A DNA stretch of 64,000 bases, taken from NCBI GenBank assembly GCA_009693785.1, contig SHWP01000004.1, positions 46,123 to 110,122 on the forward strand, given 5' to 3'. Position numbers and translations under genes: made by a program. The stretch is from Rhodospirillaceae bacterium (GTDB lineage: Bacteria; Pseudomonadota; Alphaproteobacteria; Rhodospirillales; Rhodospirillaceae). Shown here in pieces: positions 6,914 to 14,614 of the stretch. How positions within the stretch are numbered: the first letter of the stretch is position 1; every line of letters begins with the position of its first letter. The notes under the pieces were generated by a model. It did no database searches and was not told the origin of the DNA. It saw only the letters and a program-made list of their open reading frames with translations.

Positions 6914-9457
6914 CTACTCCACAGATTTCGCGATGCGGAACCCATACAGCTCATGCTGCGTGGCGGCAGGCGCAAAGGCGCGGTAACTTAAGCGCGCAAG
7001 CCAGGCTGCGTTATCCCACGAACCGCCGCGCAATACCCGCTTCTCGCACGTCCCCGTGCCTTCACGCAGGGCCGCCACTGCGGGCGCGGAGGTATAATCG
7101 CGGTACCAGCAATCGGCGGTCCACTCCCAGACATTGCCAATCATGTCGTGCAAACCAAAGGCATTGGCAGCAAACGAACCCACCGGCGCAGGCCCTGCCC
7201 CATCCCACGTACTTCCGCAATCCAGGCAATTGGCCTTGCCACGGCCCACATGCTCGCCCCAGGGATAGGGCGTGAACGCACCGGCGCGGGCGGCATATTC
7301 CCATTCGGCTTCCGAGGGCAGCCGGTAATCGTCGCCGGTTTTCATACGCAGCCAATCGACATAACGCTGCGCGTCAAGCCAGCTGAGGTTGGCGATGGGC
7401 AGGCTCATATCGGCGGCATCGGTTGTGCCGCGCGGCAGGCATGCTCCGGCCTCGACACAGGCGCGATACTCGCCGCGCGTGACCTCATAACGCCCTATTC
7501 TGAATGCTGACACGGCAACCGAACGCACGGGAGATTCCGATCGCGCGCCACTGCCCGCCAAGTCGCCCATGGAAAACGTGCCCGCCGGGATCAAGACCAG
7601 CCCTGCATCGACGGCCTCAATGAAGCGGCGGCGTTGGTCGGTGAGGTCGAGCCAGGTTTGTTGAAGCAGGGCAATCGTTCCATCGGCCGGGATCGTAGCC
7701 TCGGCGGTATCCACCAATGGTAATGCGCTGCCATATTGTTGCTCGATCAAGAGTTCGGCCTGGCGCAAATCATGTAGCTTGGCCGAGAGCACGCTTTCCG
7801 CACCCGTGAGAATGGCCACCGTCTCGTCATGGCGGCCGTTGGCCATATGCTCGGTGCCAAGCCCGATGAGGTTATAGGCGTTCAGCACGTCGGGGCTGTT
7901 GAAGATACGCGGTGTCACCAATACGGATAAGGCGTCCATCATCTCGACGCTGCGGCGGGCATCGGCAACGCTGGGCTGATCGCCTCGGCCATCGGCAGGC
8001 AGGCCCGAGACTTGCTCGGCGGTTCCCAAGGTCAGCCGGGCATCGGTGATGCGGCGTTGCAAGCGGTGTTGGGCCTCGGTCAGGGTCGCGCGTAATGTTG
8101 TGGCACGGGCCTGTAAAGCTTCAGCCTGCAAGCGCGTCGAAGCCGCTTCGCGCGCTCCCGGAAGCCACTGTGACCATGCGCCCAGGGCCGTATCGCTTGC
8201 TTGGCGCAACCCCAAACCAGCAATCGCGATCAGGCCAACCATGGCCGTGGCTGCAGCCAGGCGGCCGAACAAGCGCGATATACGCTGGGTCGGGTGGCTC
8301 GCGGCCGCCAGAAAATCGGCATGAGTGGCAAAGCGCGCCTCGGGGGCCAGGGCCAACGCACGTTCAACGGCAGATACAAAGTGCACGGGCAAGTCGGGCC
8401 GCAACGTGCCTAAAGGTTTGCGGCCATAAGACGGTGAAACGCCGGTGGCCAGAAAATACGCGATTGCCGCCACCGAGAACTGATCGGCGCGGGCATCGAG
8501 TGTTGAAAGATCGGGCGTATCGCTACGGCGCAACACCAATACTTCTGGGGCGATAAAGCAGGCGTTATCGGTTTCAACCAATGACCGGCCTGCCAAAATG
8601 GGCACGGCCAGGTTCAGCATGATGTCGGTGAGCTTAGCCGTTCCGTCTTTCGCCATTACCACGTTGCGCGGTGTGATGTTGAGATGCAGCGATGTCCGCT
8701 CGGCATACGTGAGTGCGGCGATCAATTGACGGATGACGCGCAAAATGTCCGCCGCCGATTTCGGTTGCGACCAGCCTTCAGGAACCATGGGCTCGGCGAG
8801 GGTGCGGCCGTCCAACAATTCGTTGGCGATGACAGTGTGCGTGGCGGTCTCGAACGTGCCGTAGGTATTGGCGAGGCCTGAGTGAGCCAAGCCCAACGTG
8901 ACCTTCACCGCATCCGCCAGGCGTTTCGACGCGCCAGGAACCAGCATCAATTGCGGCGCGATGAATTTGAGCGCCACATCCTTGCCCCAGGTGAGATCTA
9001 GCGCGCGGTACACCGCACCGCGCGGACCAAAACCAAGCCTTGAGCGTACCACATAGCGCTCGGCTATGACGCTGCCTGCCTTGACCTCGATGCCCACCCC
9101 CGCCGGACGCATGCCGGGGCCGTTGTGTTGACCGAGTGCCGCATCGCGCGCGGCATCAAGCTCGCGCATCTGCGCTTCGAGAACATGCTTTTCATCGGTC
9201 GAATGTGAGGTGACCCAACGGCGCTCAAGAACGCGGCGGCGTTGCGCGTATTGCGCTTCGATATCGTCGGGGTTGGCCGAGCCTGACAGGCCGAGAACGG
9301 CCAAGGCTTGCTCGTGGTCCATGCTTTCCATGGTCGGGCGCTCACCGGTTAACGCGGCCATTTCTTGGCCGTGGGGCACGATACCACGCGATTGGCCAGG
9401 GTGCGCAAGGTGGCTCAAAGCCACGGAATGCCTGGGTTTCAGGGCTGCCAAACCCAA
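6914..9457 (-). CDS. J-like/pseudokinase/transmembrane/FGE-sulfatase-domain fusion protein
   Basis: An 847-residue protein. The N-terminal segment (about residues 43-110, EQALAVLGLSGSANPDDIEAQY) resembles a J-domain without HPD. The protein-kinase fold at about 130-385 keeps the Gly loop (LGFGPRGAVY), the VALKF lysine and FIAPE. However, HRDxKxxN is HLNITPRN and DFG is TDI, so the catalytic Asp and Lys are lost: a pseudokinase. One membrane helix (about 402-420) and a coiled coil follow. The C-terminal FGE/SUMF1-like domain runs from GLVLIPAGTFSMGD to GFRIAKS, with RLPSEAEWEYAARAG and NVWEWTAD. The active-site cysteine pair of true formylglycine enzymes is not seen (RGGSWDNAAW...LSYRAF). Likely a membrane-anchored sensor or scaffold. 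The start may be ATG 9331 instead, giving about 805 residues. Confidence 0.8.
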   Translation of the reverse strand: MGLAALKPRHSVALSHLAHPGQSRGIVPHGQEMAALTGERPTMESMDHEQALAVLGLSGSANPDDIEAQYAQRRRVLERRWVTSHSTDEKHVLEAQMRELDAARDAALGQHNGPGMRPAGVGIEVKAGSVIAERYVVRSRLGFGPRGAVYRALDLTWGKDVALKFIAPQLMLVPGASKRLADAVKVTLGLAHSGLANTYGTFETATHTVIANELLDGRTLAEPMVPEGWSQPKSAADILRVIRQLIAALTYAERTSLHLNITPRNVVMAKDGTAKLTDIMLNLAVPILAGRSLVETDNACFIAPEVLVLRRSDTPDLSTLDARADQFSVAAIAYFLATGVSPSYGRKPLGTLRPDLPVHFVSAVERALALAPEARFATHADFLAAASHPTQRISRLFGRLAAATAMVGLIAIAGLGLRQASDTALGAWSQWLPGAREAASTRLQAEALQARATTLRATLTEAQHRLQRRITDARLTLGTAEQVSGLPADGRGDQPSVADARRSVEMMDALSVLVTPRIFNSPDVLNAYNLIGLGTEHMANGRHDETVAILTGAESVLSAKLHDLRQAELLIEQQYGSALPLVDTAEATIPADGTIALLQQTWLDLTDQRRRFIEAVDAGLVLIPAGTFSMGDLAGSGARSESPVRSVAVSAFRIGRYEVTRGEYRACVEAGACLPRGTTDAADMSLPIANLSWLDAQRYVDWLRMKTGDDYRLPSEAEWEYAARAGAFTPYPWGEHVGRGKANCLDCGSTWDGAGPAPVGSFAANAFGLHDMIGNVWEWTADCWYRDYTSAPAVAALREGTGTCEKRVLRGGSWDNAAWLARLSYRAFAPAATQHELYGFRIAKSVE

Positions 9458-9485
9458 GGATAGCCGGGCGGAGCGCGAATCGAGG

Positions 9486-10463
9486 CTAAAGTTGCTCGAA
9501 AAACTCGAGCCAGGCGCCGCTGGGTGACCTTACAACCATCATCTTGACCATGCCGTAGGGCGCAAGATTGACCGGCACAATGGGACGCAGCAGCGGCACG
9601 CCGCGCGCGGCAATGGTGGTGGCGTAAGCTTCAAGCCCGCGCATGTGAATGCGATAAGTGAGTATGCCAAGGTTGGGCGGCTGGGCACGGCCGGAAAAAT
9701 CACGCCCCGTCACGCCCTCGAAATTAAAAATCTCAATAGTTCCACCGTCGGCCTCTTTCGACAGCGCGAAACTTGCGGCTTTTTCTTTCACCGCTCCACT
9801 CAGTAACAGACTATTTGGTAGGCCCATGTTGTTGGAGCCATCGGGCGGCCATGTGGGCGACGCTTCCCAGCGCACCACCCAACCAAGCTTTTGCGTGAAA
9901 AAGTCGAAACTCTCGCGGTAGTTGGCCACCATCTGCGTGGCATTGATGATGTGGCTCATGGTCGCGAAAGCTGGCATATCGTCGTAAGGCTGGTTGACGC
10001 GCTGCAGCAGGTTGAGCACCACACCATCGTGACCGCGCAGCATCGCACCCGCGTAGCTTTTACCAAACAAAGTATAGCGGTTGGGATCGGCGAATCCCTG
10101 AAAACCATGATCGCGCAGGGCTTCGAACACACCATCCATGTCCTTGACCATGCTGTTGAAGTTGAAAATACCTCCGGTATCGAAGGGCCTTGCGCTGGAG
10201 CGGGCTTGGACTTGCGGCACGCCATGGATTTTCACCAGGCGCAATAGACCTTTGGTGTGGCCTGGCACGCCCAGCAAGATTTCATCGAGCCGCACAGTCT
10301 TTGGCAAATCCCACATCGCCGCCATGCTGACATCGGCCGAACCACGGTGCTTAATCTCGAACTTCGCCACATCTTGGTATATGTCGGCTGTGCGTTCGAG
10401 CTCCTTCACACTGACGACAATCTCTTGCACGCCCTGGCGTTGAGCTAAGTCAATCATAGTCAT
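9486..10463 (-). CDS. Two-module VOC (glyoxalase/dioxygenase fold) protein
   Basis: A 325-residue protein with two vicinal-oxygen-chelate repeats: residues about 12-155 (GVQEIVVSVKELERTADIYQD) and about 165-325 (ATQMVANYRESFDFFTQKLGW ending SPSGAWLEFFEQL). VOC proteins use a metal to isomerise, open or bind small molecules such as glyoxal adducts, catechols or antibiotics. I cannot assign metal ligands confidently or a substrate. The gene begins 3 bases after the stop of the nitrilase-like gene, so the two are one transcription unit, and the pseudokinase/FGE gene follows on the same strand. Confidence 0.75.
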   Translation of the reverse strand: MTMIDLAQRQGVQEIVVSVKELERTADIYQDVAKFEIKHRGSADVSMAAMWDLPKTVRLDEILLGVPGHTKGLLRLVKIHGVPQVQARSSARPFDTGGIFNFNSMVKDMDGVFEALRDHGFQGFADPNRYTLFGKSYAGAMLRGHDGVVLNLLQRVNQPYDDMPAFATMSHIINATQMVANYRESFDFFTQKLGWVVRWEASPTWPPDGSNNMGLPNSLLLSGAVKEKAASFALSKEADGGTIEIFNFEGVTGRDFSGRAQPPNLGILTYRIHMRGLEAYATTIAARGVPLLRPIVPVNLAPYGMVKMMVVRSPSGAWLEFFEQL

Positions 10464-10466
10464 GGC

Positions 10467-11531
10467 TCAGATCAGCCCCAGGTCTGCAAGCCGCTTAATC
10501 GTTCGTCGCTGTGCCTCGGCGAAATGGGCGCGGTCTGGTGATTTTACCGATCCATCGGCATTGAGCAGTGAGTTCGCTGGTTGAATTTGATGGGTCGCGT
10601 ACGAACCTGCAAACGCCTCGAAACGCTGGCGCGACAGAAAATTATTCATGCCCGGTTTGCGTCGTTCGCGCCGCAGCGCATGGAGATCGATCTCGGCCAA
10701 GGCATTGCTGGTTTCGCCCCAGCCCGCCACCTTTAGCACCGTGCCACGATAATCGATGATGCGTGAACAACCATTTCCGGCGTCAGCGGGCAAGTCGATA
10801 TCATTCAACCCGCCGGTATTGCACGACACGACATAGGCCAAGTTCTCGATGGCGCGCGCGAGCTTGGCCACATCTTTGAATGTCTGCTGAATGCTACCGT
10901 TCTCGCTGGTGGGATGAAAAAATACTTCAGCCCCACGCATGGCAAAGCAGCGCGCGATTTCGGGATACATGATTTCTTCCGAGGCGATTCCGGCCAGATT
11001 GCCAATCGCCGTTTTAGCCACGGGGAACACGCCCTCAAGGCCATAGATATCGAGATATTTGTCCCACACATCATGGGGCGTGGGCGCGAACATGGAATTG
11101 ATGCGGCGATAGCGCAGAATTGTTTTCCCGGCGGGATCGATCACAAAACAGGTTTGGAAATAAAGGCCGGGAAAGTGCCGGTCGGTTTCGTAGGCATTGC
11201 CCGCTAAAAAAACGCCGTTGTCTTGCGCAATGCGGCCCATCGCCGTGTATTCGGGCCCGTCAGGCTCCAGCGCGGCTTTGTCGGCCCAGCCCGCAATCGT
11301 TTCCTCTTGCGGGTAGGATGTGAGAAAATATTCCGGCAATACCACCAGCTTCAACGCTGGCCCTGCCCAATTTCTGGTGCCGCGAACCTTGACCGCCAAG
11401 TGTGCCAATGCGGCGTTCATGCGTTCGCGCGCATTGGCCCGGTCGGGACAGCGGTTGACGGAGTTCACGGTCAATTGCAGCGCCACGGCCTGATATACCG
11501 GCCCTATCACCTGCGATGGCTGATCGTTCAA
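10467..11531 (-). CDS. Nitrilase-superfamily protein with substituted catalytic Lys and Cys
   Basis: About 354 residues of the carbon-nitrogen hydrolase fold. The glutamate is kept in LVVLPEYFLTSYP. The catalytic lysine region reads ILRYRRINSMF (Arg in place of Lys). The nucleophile elbow, usually ending in I-C-x-D/E, reads GIASEEIMYPE (Ser in place of Cys). From family knowledge it should not form the usual thioester, so it may be a pseudoenzyme or use different chemistry. The start is TTG 11531, preceded by the strong SD GGAGGAGGGGG (11534-11544). A start at 11660 would add 43 non-conserved residues reading into the repeat upstream. It is the first gene of a minus-strand unit with the VOC protein. 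Confidence 0.75.
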   Translation of the reverse strand: MNDQPSQVIGPVYQAVALQLTVNSVNRCPDRANARERMNAALAHLAVKVRGTRNWAGPALKLVVLPEYFLTSYPQEETIAGWADKAALEPDGPEYTAMGRIAQDNGVFLAGNAYETDRHFPGLYFQTCFVIDPAGKTILRYRRINSMFAPTPHDVWDKYLDIYGLEGVFPVAKTAIGNLAGIASEEIMYPEIARCFAMRGAEVFFHPTSENGSIQQTFKDVAKLARAIENLAYVVSCNTGGLNDIDLPADAGNGCSRIIDYRGTVLKVAGWGETSNALAEIDLHALRRERRKPGMNNFLSRQRFEAFAGSYATHQIQPANSLLNADGSVKSPDRAHFAEAQRRTIKRLADLGLI

Positions 11532-11605
11532 CGCCCCCTCCTCCACGTTACTGAGCTGCGAAGATAGGGCCAGACTGCTGCCAGGTAAACGGCGGTATGA
11601 CCGCC

Positions 11606-11711
11606 TAGAGCGTCGTGCGGAAAAGTGGAGCCCGGTTTTCCGCATATACGACGCGACCAAACAATAACTTAGAGCAAGCAGCCCGATACCAACTTAACGC
11701 TGCTTGCTCTA
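11606..11711. repeat. RIME-like two-hairpin repeat, copy 1
   Basis: Two consecutive hairpins. The first (11606-11654) carries the GAAAAGTGG ... CGGTTTTCC core with GCGTCGT/ACGACGC ends. The second has perfect 13-bp arms TAGAGCAAGCAGC (11670-11682) and GCTGCTTGCTCTA (11699-11711). The same two-hairpin order on the opposite strand occurs at 28591-28695. This resembles the rhizobial-type intergenic mosaic elements with AGAGC ends. The TonB receptor stop codon (CTA, 11709-11711) lies inside the element's outer arm, so the second hairpin may also end that transcript. Confidence 0.75.
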
Positions 11712-13790
11712 GAAGTTTGCGCGTAGGCCCAGCCGCGCCGTGCGGGGCGTTCCCACCGAAACTAAGCCATCGGCAGAACGCCCAGCTTCGATGGTGCGAT
11801 TGAAGGCGTTCTCGACTGCGAAAACCAAGCGCATTTGTTCGGTCAGCCCGGCTTCCGCCGTGAAATCCGCCACGGCATAACCGCGTAAGATGCGCGAGTT
11901 GAGATCGTCATCAAACTGGTTGGTGGTGCCGCGCGCGGAAGCCGACAGCGATACGGATTCCGATGGTGACCAGGTGACTTGCGCCGAGCCTTGGTGTTTG
12001 GCCACCTGTGCCAGCCGCAGGCCTTTCAGGGCCGGTTGCTGCGGACTGCGCGTGACATTGGGCGAGGTGTACAAATAGCGTAGCGAGAACTGAACCTCGG
12101 GGGTCACATTCGCAGTGAATTCGCCCTCAAGCCCGTCGGCAACAATCCGGTCGAGGTTGCGCCGTTGACGTAGCACGCCGCCTGCAGGAACAACGATGCC
12201 AAGTCCAGGGTCTAGTCCTGGCGTTGCGCGCACGGTCACATTGGCCACGGCATTTTTTAGGACCGAGTGAAAATAGGTCGCGCTGAGTTTGATGTCGTCA
12301 GCAGGCGCCCACTCAACGCCAAGGTCGAGACCTTGCAACCGTTCGATGCCGAGCGCCGGGTTCGCCTCGGTGATATCATTGCCAACGCGAAACGGCCGGT
12401 AAAGCTCATTCAGCGTCGGCAAACGAAAACCCGTGTACGCTGCCGCACGGATGGCAACACGATCATTGGCGCTGTAATTCAAGCCCGCCCGCACAGTGCT
12501 AACATTCCCATCGCGGTCGGCAAATTTATCGTCGCGCACGATGGCGCCACCTTGCAGCACGCTCTCGCGGCGAATGCCGTCGTTTTGTTGCCACCAGTCG
12601 ATGCGCCCGCCGATGGTTGCTAATAAGGTGTCATTGGGCTGCCAATTTAATTCGGCGAACGTCCCGGCCAAGACTTGCTCACCACCGGCTTTGCGAACCC
12701 TCGTGAAACCCGCGCCCTGATTCTGGAAGTTCTCGTTGGTTGCGCCATCAACCGCGCGAACGTCTGCCCCCGCATCAACCGTGAGCTGATCGTCGAATCG
12801 ATAACGCAGGATGGCATTGCCTCCTTGCGCATTGGTGGGCACGGAAAACTGATCGAGTGACAATGTCGCAGCGCTTCGCGCCGCATTCACCGCCACAAAG
12901 ATTGCTTTAAAATCTTGGTCGCGAACATAAGCGTTGACTTCCCATGAGGCGGCGGCCCCTGCATCGTGCAGCACCGACAACGCGGCATCCGTCACGCGAG
13001 TGGTGGACAACGCCGCCGTGATGCCGTTGATGAAGCTGCTTTCCGAATAGCGGGCAGTGCCGCGGATCACGGTGTCATCATTGATCGCAAAGCGCGCGCC
13101 AAGCTCACCTACCGCACCCCGATCACGCGCACGCCGGTCGATGCTCCCGCGTTGATTTTTGCGAATCAAAAACGATCCGTCGGCGTGATGCCCATGGGCA
13201 TAGCCATGCCAAGCGCTGTTGCCTGCGATGCCCTGTACGCCTGCGGTGGCGTCATAGGTTTCGTTGGGGCCAAAATTTGCTTCGGCAAACCCACCGTTGC
13301 GGTCAACCTCACGGCTTTGAAGCCGGATGACCCCTGCCAGCGCGCTATTGCCCCAAGGGCCAGCGCCGCTGCCACGCGTGAGGGCCGCCGATTCCAGCGA
13401 AGCGGTGGGAATGCGGCTCCAATCGATCCAGCCACCGAAGGGATCGTTTTGCGGAATACCATCGAGCAACACCAGGGTGCGCCCCGCCCCGCTGGGCCCA
13501 AGCCCGCGCAATGTCACGCCTTGCGTCGTAGGGTGAGAAGCACGGCTCGACTGACGGCGAAAAAGCCCAAATCCAGGAACAGCACGTAAAGCATCGTCGA
13601 GCCGGGCGCCCGCCGACAGATCGAGCTGCCCCCGGCTGATCATGCTGGTGAGATAAGCTGGCTCGTTGACCGATGGTGACAAACGTCGGCCGGTGACGAG
13701 AATCTCAGGGATAACTTCTTGGCCAAAGCTAGATGTTGTGGCTAAACCAACAAAAGCCACAAGGTAGCCTGCCTGCCGTATTAACAGCAT
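11709..13790 (-). CDS. TonB-dependent outer-membrane receptor
   Basis: About 693 residues. A signal peptide (MLLIRQAGYLVAFVGLATTSSFGQ) precedes a TonB box-like EILVTGRR, then a plug domain (DDALRAVPGFGLFRRQ, TTQGVTLRGLGPSGAGRTLVLLDGIPQNDPFGG) and a 22-strand-type barrel ending in the aromatic terminus GLRANF. It imports a ligand across the outer membrane with TonB/ExbBD energy; the ligand is unknown. I begin at ATG 13790 because the signal peptide starts there; the frame extends to 13847 without support. It is divergent from the cupredoxin/EAL/barrel operon, suggesting shared control. Confidence 0.9.
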   Translation of the reverse strand: MLLIRQAGYLVAFVGLATTSSFGQEVIPEILVTGRRLSPSVNEPAYLTSMISRGQLDLSAGARLDDALRAVPGFGLFRRQSSRASHPTTQGVTLRGLGPSGAGRTLVLLDGIPQNDPFGGWIDWSRIPTASLESAALTRGSGAGPWGNSALAGVIRLQSREVDRNGGFAEANFGPNETYDATAGVQGIAGNSAWHGYAHGHHADGSFLIRKNQRGSIDRRARDRGAVGELGARFAINDDTVIRGTARYSESSFINGITAALSTTRVTDAALSVLHDAGAAASWEVNAYVRDQDFKAIFVAVNAARSAATLSLDQFSVPTNAQGGNAILRYRFDDQLTVDAGADVRAVDGATNENFQNQGAGFTRVRKAGGEQVLAGTFAELNWQPNDTLLATIGGRIDWWQQNDGIRRESVLQGGAIVRDDKFADRDGNVSTVRAGLNYSANDRVAIRAAAYTGFRLPTLNELYRPFRVGNDITEANPALGIERLQGLDLGVEWAPADDIKLSATYFHSVLKNAVANVTVRATPGLDPGLGIVVPAGGVLRQRRNLDRIVADGLEGEFTANVTPEVQFSLRYLYTSPNVTRSPQQPALKGLRLAQVAKHQGSAQVTWSPSESVSLSASARGTTNQFDDDLNSRILRGYAVADFTAEAGLTEQMRLVFAVENAFNRTIEAGRSADGLVSVGTPRTARLGLRANF

Positions 13791-13947
13791 GATATCGTTC
13801 GACTTTTGACAGTTCCGCCTGCCCCCATGGCATGGTGCCAGAAACATATATAATGTGCAGTCTCAACGCGAGCAGGTTCAAGCTGCCCAAGGCGTAAGAA
13901 GACCGTGCGGCGTATTCTGCGCGGCAGTGACTACTGACGGGGAACGC

Positions 13948-14496
13948 ATGGTTCGGTTCGGGTATGGTTTTGTAATCCCCGGCGCTTGGGCGTGCCTTGC
14001 AATGGGGGCGGCCAATGCCGGAACCATTCTCGCTCAGATCAGTGCTGATGGCGGCGGCGCCATAGCCGATGCAGTGGTTTATGCCATCCCCGCCTCTGGC
14101 CCCGCCTCGGCAAGCCAAGCAACCGCCCTGATGGCCCAGGAGAACCAGGAATTCACGCCCTTTGTGTTGCCGGTTCAAGTCGGCACCAATGTGGAGTTCC
14201 CCAATCGCGATTCCTTTCGCCACCATGTCTATTCGTTTTCTGCCGCCAAGCCCTTCGAACTGAAACTGTTTAGCGGAAAGGAACGTCAGGTGGTGACCTT
14301 CGACAAGGAAGGTATCATCGCGCTGGGCTGCAACATCCACGACAACATGCTGGCGTATATCTACGCCGTACCCACACCCTACTTTGCCAAGACCGGCGAT
14401 GACGGCAAGGCAACCATCGCCAACCTCGGCGCTGGTGCTTATACGCTCAAGGTATGGCACCCAACGAAAAAACCAGCAGCAAAGAAACTGTCGTGA
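13948..14496 (+). CDS. Methylamine-utilisation-type cupredoxin, C-terminus probably frameshifted
   Basis: A periplasmic cupredoxin-like protein. The signal-type N-terminus is MVRFGYGFVIPGAWACLAMGAANA. Copper-ligand-like residues lie in NRDSFRHHVYSF and GCNIHDNMLAYIYAV (His, Cys, His, Met). A carboxypeptidase-regulatory-like tail starts at GDDGKATIANLGAGAYTLKVWHP. The frame stops at 14496 with KKLS, but the next frame continues plausibly as KETVVNVSADGPSALQLQ and a third as ALKAERKAKKARPKDQTDY up to 14596. The native C-terminus therefore seems split by two small indels. The start is ATG 13948, preceded by GGGGAA. It begins the operon with the EAL and barrel genes. Confidence 0.75.
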   Translation: MVRFGYGFVIPGAWACLAMGAANAGTILAQISADGGGAIADAVVYAIPASGPASASQATALMAQENQEFTPFVLPVQVGTNVEFPNRDSFRHHVYSFSAAKPFELKLFSGKERQVVTFDKEGIIALGCNIHDNMLAYIYAVPTPYFAKTGDDGKATIANLGAGAYTLKVWHPTKKPAAKKLS

Positions 14497-14614
14497 ACGT
14501 ATCCGCCGATGGGCCGAGCGCGTTGCAGTTACAGTCGCGCTAAAGGCCGAACGTAAGGCTAAAAAGGCTCGCCCAAAAGACCAAACAGACTATTGATCAT
14601 ATAGGCAACACACA

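Noticed and set aside
10168..10180. ATACC-N3-GGTAT palindrome inside the VOC gene as another copy of the ATACCGC element
   Set aside because: The arms are shorter, the other blocks are missing, and it lies in coding sequence.
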